Assembly: GCA_021732005.1 (NCBI GenBank)
Contig: JAKFVT010000031.1
Span: forward strand, 62,001-126,000
Origin: Mycobacterium sp.
Lineage (GTDB): Bacteria; Actinomycetota; Actinomycetes; Mycobacteriales; Mycobacteriaceae
Length of the DNA: 64,000 nucleotides
Direction of reading: 5' to 3'
Numbering within the stretch: the first letter of the stretch is position 1; each line of letters starts with the position of its first letter. The position numbers and the translations under genes are program-made. Under the pieces are notes generated by a model. The model searched no databases. It saw only the letters and a program-made list of their open reading frames with translations, and was not told the DNA's origin. Shown here piece by piece: positions 48,785 to 57,065 of this stretch.

Positions 48785-50245
48785 GTGACCGACCCAACCG
48801 AACTGCGGCATCTGATCGCCGGAGAATGGCGTGCCGGCGGCGGCGACGCCATCAGCAGTGTCAACCCGACCCGGCCGAGTGTGGTTGTCGCCGAGGGACT
48901 TTGCGCAACGGTGGCCGACGTCTCTCACGCCGTTGGCGCGGCAGGTGAGGCGCTGAAGGGCTGGGCCCGCACGCCCATCCATGAGCGTGGCGCCGTGCTG
49001 CTGGAGGCGGCGGCTGTGGTCGAGCGCAACGCCGGAGCGTGGGGTCTCGAATTGGCGACCGAGGAGGGCAAGACCAAGGCCGAGGGTATCGGCGAGGTTC
49101 GCCGGGCCGCCCAGATCCTGCGCTACTACGGCAACGAAAGCGACCGCCAGGCCGGCGAGATCTTCGCCTCGCCGCGGGCGGGCGAGCAGATTCTCGTGAC
49201 CCGCAAGCCGGTCGGCGTCGTCGCCGTCATCACCCCGTTCAATTTCCCCATCGCGATCCCCGCCTGGAAGATCGCTCCGGCCTTGGTCTACGGCAACACC
49301 GTGGTGTGGAAGCCGGCGACCACCGTTCCGCTACTGGCGATCCGGCTCGCGGAGGCGCTGACAGCGGCGGGCCTTCCGCCGGGTGTGCTCAATCTGGTGA
49401 TCGGCGAGTCTGCGATCGGTGAGGCGCTGGTCGAACACCCGGACCTCGCCGCGATCAGCTTCACCGGTTCGACCGCAGTGGGCCGTCGCATCGCCGCCTC
49501 GGCGGCGGCCCGGGGCGTGCCGGTCCAGGCCGAGATGGGCGGGAAGAACGCGGCCGTGGTCCTCGACGACGCGGATGTAGACCTCGCCCTGGACCAGGTG
49601 ATGCTGGGTGCATTCCGCTCCACTGGCCAAAAGTGCACGGCCACATCACGATTGATTGTCACCGATGCAATTGCTGACCGGTTCCTCGACGAGCTCGCGA
49701 CCCGCGTCGACGCGCTGGTGGTCGGCGACCCGACCGACGACGCGACGCAGATGGGTCCGGTGATCACCGGTGCCGCGCAGCGGAATATCTACGGGGGCCT
49801 GGGCACCGCGATGAACCAAGGCGCCGAGGTGCTGGCCGGCGGAGAGCCCTACTTCAAAGGCCTGCTGGCGGAGGGCTTCTTCGTCGCACCCACGCTGGTG
49901 GAGTTGACGGCCCCGGCCGACGTCTGGTCCGAGGAACTGTTCGGCCCGGTGCTGGCGGCGCGGCGCGCCACGGATGCCGACGAGGCGTTCGCATTGGCCA
50001 ATGAGAGCGAATTCGGGCTCTCGGCAGCCATTTTCACCCAAGACCTGACCCGTGCACTCCACGCTGTCGAGCACGTCGACGTCGGGGTGCTGCACATCAA
50101 CTCGGAGTCGGCTGGGGCAGATCCCCATGTGCCGTTCGGCGGGGCGAAGAAGAGCGGGCTCGGCCCCAAAGAGCAGGGCACCGCGGCCCGCGAGTTCTTC
50201 ACCCACACCACCACGGTGTATCTGCGTGGAGGCGCTGCAGATTGA
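48785..50245 (+). CDS. Aldehyde dehydrogenase
   Basis: 486 residues starting at GTG 48785. Signatures: cofactor loop ITPFNFPIAIPAWKIAPAL, GSTAVGRRI, base Glu in EMGGKNAAVVL, catalytic Cys in STGQKCTATSR, and the end PFGGAKKSGLGPKEQG. The GQKCTATSR form is close to 2-oxoglutarate-semialdehyde dehydrogenases. It completes the operon under the XRE-cupin regulator. The stop codon lies inside a 17-base inverted repeat. Confidence 0.85.
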   Translation: MTDPTELRHLIAGEWRAGGGDAISSVNPTRPSVVVAEGLCATVADVSHAVGAAGEALKGWARTPIHERGAVLLEAAAVVERNAGAWGLELATEEGKTKAEGIGEVRRAAQILRYYGNESDRQAGEIFASPRAGEQILVTRKPVGVVAVITPFNFPIAIPAWKIAPALVYGNTVVWKPATTVPLLAIRLAEALTAAGLPPGVLNLVIGESAIGEALVEHPDLAAISFTGSTAVGRRIAASAAARGVPVQAEMGGKNAAVVLDDADVDLALDQVMLGAFRSTGQKCTATSRLIVTDAIADRFLDELATRVDALVVGDPTDDATQMGPVITGAAQRNIYGGLGTAMNQGAEVLAGGEPYFKGLLAEGFFVAPTLVELTAPADVWSEELFGPVLAARRATDADEAFALANESEFGLSAAIFTQDLTRALHAVEHVDVGVLHINSESAGADPHVPFGGAKKSGLGPKEQGTAAREFFTHTTTVYLRGGAAD

Positions 50246-50300
50246 GTGAGTACTGAGGTCGGCGATTCAGCCGATACATAACCCCTCAGTACTCACTCAA
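50242..50300. terminator. 17-base perfect inverted repeat between convergent genes
   Basis: TTGAGTGAGTACTGAGG (50242-50258) pairs perfectly with CCTCAGTACTCACTCAA (50284-50300) around a 25-base loop that itself holds TCGGC/GCCGA. The left arm contains the stop codon of the aldehyde dehydrogenase, and the right arm ends 3 bases before the convergent gene's stop. A bidirectional terminator is likely, though no T-run is seen. Confidence 0.6.
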
Positions 50301-50303
50301 CGG

Positions 50304-50984
50304 CTAGTTAGTCTCGGCGGCCCGCGCCTGCTGGCGCTTCTCCTTCTCGACGTCGGCCAGTTCGTCGAGGCGATCGGCATCCTGGCGGATGGCGGCGGCC
50401 TCACCGCGCTTGTCGGCGGCGTCGTCCAGTTTCGCCTGGGCGGCCTTGGTCACCGTCTTCTCCGCCGCGGTGATATCCGCTTGCTGGGTCTTCTTGACGT
50501 TCTCCACTGCGTCCGTGCGCTGCGATGCGGCCCTGTCCACCCGCTCCTTGACGGCGGTGACGCGGTCGGCGGCATTCTTGGCAGCCTCACGTTTGCGCGC
50601 CTCGGCCTGCTGCCGGGATTCCTGCACCGTCTTTTGCTTTGTGGCTTGGGCGTTTTGGCGCTGCTTCGTGGCCTCATCCTGGCGGGCCTTGAATTCCTGG
50701 CCGGCCTCGCGCACCTCAGCGCCCGCCTCCGCGTCCAGCTCGGCGGCAAGGCGAAGCGCCTCGCTGCGATCGGCCAGGGCGGCGCCTCGCTCGGCGATGT
50801 CGGGTGCGTTCAGCAGGTTGCCGACCGTCACATCCAGCGCGCCGAGAGAGCGTTCGTAGATCAATCGGGTCGGCGACTCGTTGTCGAGACGGGCGACCAC
50901 CTGCTCCTCAACGATCTGCAGCGGTACCCGGGCGGCCCGATATTGGAGTCGCAGGATCGCGAAGGGCACATCGGTGATTTTCAT
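50304..50984 (-). CDS. Coiled-coil protein of unknown function
   Basis: 226 residues. The first 60 look globular (MKITDVPFAILRLQYRAARVPLQIVEEQVV). From about 65 on the chain is charged, Ala/Lys/Glu/Gln-rich and helical, a long coiled coil (ATKQKTVQESRQQAEARKRE). No enzyme motif or signal peptide. Paired with the next, similarly built gene 28 bases away, which carries a CsbD domain, so a stress-related envelope or DNA-associated role is possible but unproven. Confidence 0.75.
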   Translation of the reverse strand: MKITDVPFAILRLQYRAARVPLQIVEEQVVARLDNESPTRLIYERSLGALDVTVGNLLNAPDIAERGAALADRSEALRLAAELDAEAGAEVREAGQEFKARQDEATKQRQNAQATKQKTVQESRQQAEARKREAAKNAADRVTAVKERVDRAASQRTDAVENVKKTQQADITAAEKTVTKAAQAKLDDAADKRGEAAAIRQDADRLDELADVEKEKRQQARAAETN

Positions 50985-51012
50985 TGAACTCCTCGTTGTT
51001 CGATAGTCGTTG

Positions 51013-51567
51013 TCACTCAGGCAAATCAGCGTCTTTGGTCAGCTGGTCGGCTTCGTTTCTGAGCCGATCTGCCTCTGCCCTGGCCGCGGCGGCGTCGCGC
51101 ACCGCGTCCTGGTGATCCTCGACGGCGGCCTCGACCTTCTCGCCGGCCTGCTCGGACTCCAGGCGCGCTCGCGCCTCGGCGCCGGTGGCTTGACGCCGGG
51201 CATCCTGCTCGGCTTGTGCCGAGGCGGCAGCCGCCAACCGGCCGGCGTCCTGCTCGGCGGCGCGTTTCTGTGCGGCCGCGTCGTTGCCGATGGCGTGCTC
51301 GGCGGTGGCAGCCCGCGCGGTCACCTCGGCTCGCGCCTGTGCTGCCTCCGTGGTGGCCGCGGACTTCTGGTCCCTGGCTTCGGCCGCCTCGGCGTCGGCG
51401 ATGGCCTTCTCGGCGTTGGCTTCTTTGCGGTGCTTGGCACCGACCTGCTCGAGCTGACCTTCTGCCGTCAGCGAGTCATTGCCGGTGACGGCACCGACCA
51501 CTTCCTTGGCTTTGCCTTTGATCGAGTCGATCAGGCCCTCACGGGCCTGCTCAGCTTTGTTGTTCAT
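51013..51567 (-). CDS. CsbD-domain protein with long coiled coil
   Basis: 184 residues from ATG 51567. The N-terminal CsbD-like unit (about 1-50: EGLIDSIKGKAKEVVGAVTGNDSLTAEGQLEQVGAKHRKE) is found in small general-stress proteins. It is fused to an Ala/Glu/Arg-rich coiled coil of about 130 residues. It likely forms a unit with the 50304-50984 gene downstream. CsbD proteins are often sigma-B/F dependent, but no clear stress promoter could be confirmed here. Confidence 0.8.
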   Translation of the reverse strand: MNNKAEQAREGLIDSIKGKAKEVVGAVTGNDSLTAEGQLEQVGAKHRKEANAEKAIADAEAAEARDQKSAATTEAAQARAEVTARAATAEHAIGNDAAAQKRAAEQDAGRLAAAASAQAEQDARRQATGAEARARLESEQAGEKVEAAVEDHQDAVRDAAAARAEADRLRNEADQLTKDADLPE

Positions 51568-51658
51568 CCGGGTCCCCTCGTAGGCGTGCGTGCACCTACT
51601 ACGTTCCACGGACAGCGCGGATGAAACCCTTACCTGGCGAAGACCCCGGTGAGATGGG

Positions 51659-52717
51659 TTACGGCTCGACGGTGACCTTGATGGCCTCGCCGCTTTTGAC
51701 GATGTCGAAGGCGTCGAGCACGTTGTCGAGCGAAATATGGCGGGTGATCAGGTCTTTGACGGGGACCTGCCCGGTGGAGATGTATTCGAGCGCACGCTTG
51801 TTGTGCTCGGGTGCCGAGCCGTTCGCGCCGTGGATGTGCAGCTGGCGGTAGTGCACCACGTTCGAGTCGCAGGTGATCGTCGGATTGGTCTTGGGTAGGC
51901 CACCGAAGAAGGAGATGCGCCCGTTGCGCGCGGCCATCGCGATCGCCTGCTCCTGGGTGATGTTGGCGGCCGTCGCGGTGATGATCACGTCGGCACCCCG
52001 GCCGCCGGTCAGCTCCATGACCTTGGCGACGACGTCGACGTCAGTGGCGTTGATGACCCCGTCGGGATGGACGGCGTCAGCGGACATCGCCAGGCGGCTG
52101 TCGTTGACGTCGACGAGATACACCGGTCCGCACTTGTGCACGCCGCGGGCGATCCGGATGTGCATGCAGCCGATCGGGCCCGCGCCGAAGACGACGACGG
52201 TGTCGCCCTCCTCGATGCCCAGCAGTTCTTGGGCGTTGATGGCGCACGCGAAGGGCTCGGCGGCGGACGCTTCGTCGAAGCCGACGTTGTCGGGAATCCG
52301 GTTCAGTCCGTCGACCGCGAGGACCTGCTTGGGCACGATCATGTATTCGGCGAAACCGCCGTCGTACTGGTAGCCCACCGAGGTCTGGTTCTGGCACACG
52401 GCCATCCAGCCCTTGCGGCATTCGTGGCAATGCCCGCACGGCACCGCGGCGATGACCTGCACCCGGTCGCCGATCTGCCAGTCACTGCCGTACGTCTGGT
52501 TGACCTCGGCGCCGACCTCGACGACCTCGCCGGCGATCTCGTGGCCGATCGTCCGCGGCGGGGTCAGGTTCTGGTGGCCGTTGTGGAAGATCTTGACGTC
52601 GGTGCCGCACGTCGAGCAGTTGCGCACCCGGATCTTGACCTCATCAGGCCCGCAGGTGGGCTCCGGGACGTCCTCGAGCCGGACATCCTCGGGTGCGTAG
52701 AAGCGCAGGGCTTTCAT
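51659..52717 (-). CDS. Zinc-dependent medium-chain dehydrogenase (polyol/sugar-alcohol type)
   Basis: 352 residues. Catalytic zinc ligands are in NCSTCGTDVK and GHE (IGHEIAGEVVEVG). The structural-zinc lobe is CGHCHECRKGWMAVC. The Rossmann motif is VVVFGAGPIGCMHIRIA. The sequence is of the sorbitol/galactitol-phosphate dehydrogenase group. It diverges from a mannitol-type PTS gene, so it probably oxidises the imported hexitol or its phosphate to the keto-sugar. Substrate is inferred from context only. Confidence 0.85.
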   Translation of the reverse strand: MKALRFYAPEDVRLEDVPEPTCGPDEVKIRVRNCSTCGTDVKIFHNGHQNLTPPRTIGHEIAGEVVEVGAEVNQTYGSDWQIGDRVQVIAAVPCGHCHECRKGWMAVCQNQTSVGYQYDGGFAEYMIVPKQVLAVDGLNRIPDNVGFDEASAAEPFACAINAQELLGIEEGDTVVVFGAGPIGCMHIRIARGVHKCGPVYLVDVNDSRLAMSADAVHPDGVINATDVDVVAKVMELTGGRGADVIITATAANITQEQAIAMAARNGRISFFGGLPKTNPTITCDSNVVHYRQLHIHGANGSAPEHNKRALEYISTGQVPVKDLITRHISLDNVLDAFDIVKSGEAIKVTVEP

Positions 52718-52766
52718 GGGCGATCGTCCTTCCTACGGGTGAGCTGACCCACACTCTAGCGGTATT

Positions 52767-52858
52767 CCGGGCACAAAACCACAGTCATTTCTGCCCGTTT
52801 GTGACCGGATGCTTGCATTCATGCCCACATGTGGGTTTACTGATCACCAGATGTGATC
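52767..52858. promoter_or_regulatory. Operator candidates in the divergent dehydrogenase-PTS promoter
   Basis: The 172-base gap holds three symmetric elements: CCGGGCACAAAAC (52767-52779) facing GTTTGTGACCGG (52797-52808) as imperfect inverted repeats; the perfect palindrome CCCACATGTGGG (52824-52835); and GATCAC-N5-GTGATC (52842-52858). The DeoR-type regulator encoded downstream is the obvious candidate binder. Which element is its site cannot be told from sequence. Confidence 0.5.
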
Positions 52859-52889
52859 GGCATCACCCCAAAGAATCGGAGGCACCGAG

Positions 52890-54884
52890 TTGTCCACCAC
52901 CGAGACAAAACCGCGGACCGGGGCACGGGTTCATGTTCAGAAGCTGGGCACGTCGCTGTCGAACATGGTCATGCCCAATATCGGCGCCTTCATCGCATGG
53001 GGCCTGATCACCGCACTGTTCATCAAGGCCGGGTGGCTGACAGGGATCTTCCCGGGACTACGTGACCCGGGCGGTTGGGTGGCCAAGATCGGCGGCTGGG
53101 GTGACTTCGCCGACGGCGGCATCGTCGCGCCGATGATCACGTATCTGCTGCCGATCCTGATCGGAGCCACCGGCGGCCGGATGGTGTACGGAATCCGTGG
53201 TGGCGTGGTCGGTGCGATCGCGACCATGGGCGTGATCGCCGGCACCGACATCCCGATGTTCCTCGGCGCGATGATGATGGGACCGCTCGGCGGTTGGGTG
53301 ATGAAGAAGGTCGACGCCATCTGGGACGGCAAGGTCCGCCCAGGCTTCGAAATGCTCATCGACAACTTCTCGGCCGGCATCGTCGGGCTGATCCTGGCCA
53401 CCTTCGGGTTCTTCGGAATCGGCCCGATCGTGTCGGGCTTCAGCCACGGCGCAGGCCGGGTGGTGGATTTCCTGGTCGCCCACGACCTGCTGCCGCTGAC
53501 GTCGATCTTCATCGAGCCGGCCAAGGTGCTGTTCCTCAACAACGCGATCAATCACGGGGTGCTCACGCCGCTGGGTACCACCCAGGCCCTGCAAACCGGC
53601 AAGTCGGTGTTGTTCCTCCTGGAGGCCAATCCCGGCCCTGGGCTGGGAATCCTGCTGGCGTTCATGGCATTCGGTCGAGGTGCCGCCAAAGCGTCGGCAC
53701 CGGGCGCGGCGATCATCCAGTTCTTCGGCGGCATCCACGAGATCTATTTCCCTTACGTCCTGATGAAGCCGAAGCTGATCGCGGCCACCATCCTGGGCGG
53801 CATGACCGGCATCTTCATCAATGTCCTCTTCGGATCCGGCCTGCGCGCGCCGGCCGCACCCGGTTCGATCATCGCCGTCTACGCCCAGACCGCCTCGGGC
53901 AGCTTCCTCGGCGTCACGCTGTCGGTATTCGGTGCCGCCGCAGTCTCATTCGCGGTGGCCGCACTCTTGCTGAAGACCGACCGCTCCGACGACGACGGAG
54001 ACCTGGCCGCCGCGACCGCGGGCATGGAGGCACTCAAAGGCAAGAAGTCCAGCGTGTCCTCGGCGCTGGTGGGATCCGCCGGCGGGGCCGCACTGGTCGG
54101 CACCGCCAACGGGGGCCCCATCACCAATATCGTGTTCGCCTGCGACGCGGGCATGGGCTCGTCGGCGATGGGCGCCTCGGTGCTGCGCAAGAAAATTCAA
54201 GGTGCCGGCTTCACCGACGTGAAGGTGACCAATCAGGCGATCTCGAATCTCACCGATGACTACGGGCTGGTGGTCACCCATCAGGATCTCACCGATCGCG
54301 CCCGCCAGAAGACACCGTCGGCCACCCACGTCTCGGTCGACAACTTCATGAACGCCCCGCAGTACGACGAGATCGTTGAACTACTCGGCTCGGTCAACGG
54401 CGGCAACGGCACTGCGGCCGCCCCGGTCGAACAGGCCGACGAGGCACCCGGCGACGACGTGCTCGCTGTCGAGTCGATCGTGCTGGCCGGCACGGCCACC
54501 ACGCGGGACGGGGCGATCAGCGAGGCAGGCCGGTTGCTGGTGGCCTGCGGCGCGGTTGAGCCGTCCTACGTGCACGCGATGCACGAGCGGGAGGGCTCGG
54601 TGTCGACCTACATGGGCAACGGCCTGGCGATCCCGCACGGCACCAACGAGGCCAAGGACGCCATCCGGCGCACCGGGATCTCGTTCGTGCGATACGCCCA
54701 ACCGATCGATTGGAATGGCAAGCCTGCCGAGTTCGTCGTCGGCATCGCCGGTGCGGGCAAGGACCATATGGCGTTGCTGACCAAGATCGCCGGGGTGTTC
54801 CTCAACAACGACGAGGTGGCCCGGCTTCGGGACGCCACGAGTGCCGCCGAGGTCCGGGCGGTGCTCGGCGGCAACGGCGGGTGA
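52890..54884 (+). CDS. PTS system mannitol-type EIICBA permease
   Basis: 664 residues. EIIC (about 1-345) has repeated membrane helices and the substrate motif GGIHEIYFPYVLMKPKLI. EIIB carries the phosphorylated Cys418 in VFACDAGMGSSAMGASVLRKK. EIIA carries His583 in MGNGLAIPHGTNEAK. All three units are fused as in full-length MtlA. It should import and phosphorylate a hexitol, most likely mannitol, using phosphate from EI and HPr encoded elsewhere. The start is TTG at 52890 with an excellent CGGAGG site. It is followed after 10 bases by its regulator. Confidence 0.92.
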   Translation: MSTTETKPRTGARVHVQKLGTSLSNMVMPNIGAFIAWGLITALFIKAGWLTGIFPGLRDPGGWVAKIGGWGDFADGGIVAPMITYLLPILIGATGGRMVYGIRGGVVGAIATMGVIAGTDIPMFLGAMMMGPLGGWVMKKVDAIWDGKVRPGFEMLIDNFSAGIVGLILATFGFFGIGPIVSGFSHGAGRVVDFLVAHDLLPLTSIFIEPAKVLFLNNAINHGVLTPLGTTQALQTGKSVLFLLEANPGPGLGILLAFMAFGRGAAKASAPGAAIIQFFGGIHEIYFPYVLMKPKLIAATILGGMTGIFINVLFGSGLRAPAAPGSIIAVYAQTASGSFLGVTLSVFGAAAVSFAVAALLLKTDRSDDDGDLAAATAGMEALKGKKSSVSSALVGSAGGAALVGTANGGPITNIVFACDAGMGSSAMGASVLRKKIQGAGFTDVKVTNQAISNLTDDYGLVVTHQDLTDRARQKTPSATHVSVDNFMNAPQYDEIVELLGSVNGGNGTAAAPVEQADEAPGDDVLAVESIVLAGTATTRDGAISEAGRLLVACGAVEPSYVHAMHEREGSVSTYMGNGLAIPHGTNEAKDAIRRTGISFVRYAQPIDWNGKPAEFVVGIAGAGKDHMALLTKIAGVFLNNDEVARLRDATSAAEVRAVLGGNGG

Positions 54885-54894
54885 GAATACCGAG

Positions 54895-55653
54895 GTGGAT
54901 TCGGACACCCGCCAAGGCCGCATAGTCGAGTTCGCCCGCACCAGGGGGCGAGTCGAGGTGGCGGCGCTGGCCGAGGAACTCGACGTCGCGGCCGAGACGA
55001 TCCGCCGCGACCTGAAGGTGCTCGCAGGTCGCCGGATCCTCAAACGCGTGCATGGCGGCGCCATACCGCTGGAGACCGCGGCATTCGAATCGACCGTCGA
55101 ATACCGCAGCCAAGTGGATCTCGCCGAGAAGCACCGGATCGCCGGAGCGGCCACCGAGCTGTTGCACGGGGCCGAAACGGTATACCTGGACGAAGGTTTC
55201 ACTCCCCGGCTGATCGCCGAGCGGCTGGCCGATCAGGAGCTGACGGTGGTGACCTCGTCGCTGCTGGCCGCGGAGGCGCTGGCACACAGTGAGTCGGTGA
55301 CGGTCCTGCTGCTCGGCGGCCGGATGCGCGGCCGCACGCTGGCGACGGTGGACCATTGGGCCACCGACATGCTCGGCAGCCTGGTGATCGACGTCGCTTA
55401 CCTTGGCACGAACGGTATTTCGCCCGAGCATGGCCTCACCACGCCTGACCCGGCCGTCGCCGCGGTGAAGCACATGGCAGTCAAAGTCGCCCGTCGCCGG
55501 GTTCTGGTGGCCGCGCACACCAAATTCGGTGTCAGCAGCTTCTGCCGGTTCGCCGACGTCGCCGATTTCGACTCGATCGTGACCGGCACGGAGCTCCCCG
55601 CCGCCGATGCCCGCCGGTATGAGGCGATGGGGCCTGCCGTCGTGCGAACCTGA
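54895..55653 (+). CDS. DeoR/GlpR-family transcriptional regulator
   Basis: 252 residues from GTG 54895. The N-terminal HTH (about 5-58: RQGRIVEFARTRGRVEVAALAEELDVAAETIRRDL and HGGAI) is followed by a sugar-phosphate-sensing domain (YLDEGFT, VTSSLLAAEAL, AHTKFG). Such regulators respond to phosphorylated sugars made by the PTS. It is co-transcribed with the EIICBA gene and probably represses the divergent promoter. Confidence 0.88.
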   Translation: MDSDTRQGRIVEFARTRGRVEVAALAEELDVAAETIRRDLKVLAGRRILKRVHGGAIPLETAAFESTVEYRSQVDLAEKHRIAGAATELLHGAETVYLDEGFTPRLIAERLADQELTVVTSSLLAAEALAHSESVTVLLLGGRMRGRTLATVDHWATDMLGSLVIDVAYLGTNGISPEHGLTTPDPAVAAVKHMAVKVARRRVLVAAHTKFGVSSFCRFADVADFDSIVTGTELPAADARRYEAMGPAVVRT

Positions 55654-55666
55654 CTCGCCCGGAAGG

Positions 55667-55999
55667 CTATGCCTCACCGCCGAGTTCATTCTGGCTCCGC
55701 TCGGCATCAGCTTGGTCCGGTGTCATCTCAGACTGGTCCAGCCACCTCTGCACATCACCGCCGAGGCGGTCGGCGGAGAGGTTCGCAAAGTCCAGGGCGA
55801 GCACCGCCATGGCCGCCAGCACCTGCATGGCCCGCCCGCTGCGGTGAATCTCGGTCATGAGTTCGCCCAGTGAGTGATTGTCGTCATCGCACAACGCGGA
55901 GAGGTACCGCCGGGCGTCGGCGAACTCTCGGTCGACGTGACCAACCCGTCTACGGAAATCGTCTACCGAAGGCAGCTCGTCGGGCGGATCGATGCTCAT
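55667..55999 (-). CDS. Small hypothetical helical protein
   Basis: 110 residues, acidic and mostly helical (VDREFADARRYLSAL, HRSGRAMQVLAAMAVLALDFANL). No signal peptide or known motif; I do not recognise the family. It converges on the DeoR gene with a 13-base gap. Confidence 0.6.
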   Translation of the reverse strand: MSIDPPDELPSVDDFRRRVGHVDREFADARRYLSALCDDDNHSLGELMTEIHRSGRAMQVLAAMAVLALDFANLSADRLGGDVQRWLDQSEMTPDQADAERSQNELGGEA

Positions 56000-56156
56000 G
56001 CGGGTGCCTTCCGGTGGTAGGTCAGCCGGCGATCCCCGGTCACCACGCCGCGCTGCTACTGGCGAAAACCCTATCCGCTGATCTGCCTCGGTCGGGGCCG
56101 TTCGGCCTGGAAAGGAGCACCCCTGACCGCGCTCAATTCGACGGCGGATCCCTGGT

Positions 56157-56185
56157 TACGGTACCGTAGGTTACTAGTGGGTAAC
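56157..56185. promoter_or_regulatory. Palindromes in the promoter of the alpha/beta hydrolase
   Basis: A perfect 12-base palindrome TACGGTACCGTA (56157-56168) is followed by GTTAC-N6-GTAAC (56170-56185), 12 bases before the ATG. Otherwise the 198-base gap from 56000 shows nothing recognisable. The sites suggest a TetR-type or similar operator. Confidence 0.45.
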
Positions 56186-56197
56186 TTAGGAGGTTCC

Positions 56198-57061
56198 ATG
56201 ACTGAGCTCAAGTACGTGCGGCTGCACGGCGAACTCGTCGCCTACCAGGACAGCGGGCACGGCCCCACCCTGGTGATGCTGCATGGGATCGGCAGTAGTT
56301 CGCGCACGTGGCGCGCGGTCACACCCCAGCTGTCCAAACATTTCCGGGTGGTGGCACCAGACCTGCTCGGTCACGGCGAGTCAGCGAAGCCGCGGACCGA
56401 CTACTCGCTGGGCGCCTTCGCGGTGTGGTTGCGAAACTTCCTCGACGAGTTGGAGATTCCTCGGGCGACGATAGTGGGGCACTCCCTCGGCGGGGGCATC
56501 GGCATGCAGTTCGTCCACCAGCATCCCGAGTACTGTGAACGGCTCGCGCTGATCGCCAGTGGTGGACTGGGGGCCGAGGTGGGCCTGAGTTTGCGGCTGC
56601 TCGCCTCGCCGGCCGCCGAACTCATCGCACCGTTGATCGCGCCGAAATCGGTTGTCGCCGTCGGCAATCGACTGCTGAGCCGATTGGAGTCGGTCCGGCC
56701 ACCTCAGATGGCGACGACCGAGACCTGGGAAGCCTATGCCTCGCTCTCGGATCGCCCGACCCGCCAGGCATTTCTGCGCACCCTGCGCTCGGTGGTCGAC
56801 TACCGCGGGCAGGCGGTCAGTGCTCGTTCACGGCTGGACGTCACCCACGGACTGCCCGTCTCACTGCTGTGGGGCGAGCAGGACCCGATCATCCCCGTCG
56901 CCCACGCCCGGGCCGCGCACGACGCTCTTCCCGGCAGCCGGCTGCTGATCCTCCCCGGCGTCGGACATACACCGCAGCTGGAAGCGCCCGCCGCCGTCGC
57001 AGACTTCCTCGAGGCCTTCGTCAACTCGACGGTACCGTGGACGCCGATGGCGACGGCGTGA
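56198..57061 (+). CDS. Alpha/beta-fold hydrolase
   Basis: 287 residues from the ATG at 56198, which has a near-perfect TTAGGAGG site; an earlier in-frame GTG at 56177 is less likely. The triad is Ser96 (GHSLGGG), Asp229 (GEQDPIIP) and His257 (GVGHTPQ), with the oxyanion motif HGIGSS. No signal peptide. Substrate unknown; esterase, lactonase or C-C bond hydrolase are all possible. It converges with the LuxR gene across four bases. Confidence 0.85.
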   Translation: MTELKYVRLHGELVAYQDSGHGPTLVMLHGIGSSSRTWRAVTPQLSKHFRVVAPDLLGHGESAKPRTDYSLGAFAVWLRNFLDELEIPRATIVGHSLGGGIGMQFVHQHPEYCERLALIASGGLGAEVGLSLRLLASPAAELIAPLIAPKSVVAVGNRLLSRLESVRPPQMATTETWEAYASLSDRPTRQAFLRTLRSVVDYRGQAVSARSRLDVTHGLPVSLLWGEQDPIIPVAHARAAHDALPGSRLLILPGVGHTPQLEAPAAVADFLEAFVNSTVPWTPMATA

Positions 57062-57065
57062 CGCC

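Noticed and set aside
51568..51658. Sigma-F/sigma-B promoter upstream of the CsbD gene
   Set aside because: A GTTT and a GGAACG element are present on the minus strand, but spacing and -10 sequence do not match the consensus well enough.
55072..55100. Frameshift or fusion between the PTS gene and its DeoR regulator
   Set aside because: The stop at 54884 and GTG at 54895 are in different frames with a normal 10-base gap, and both proteins are full length.
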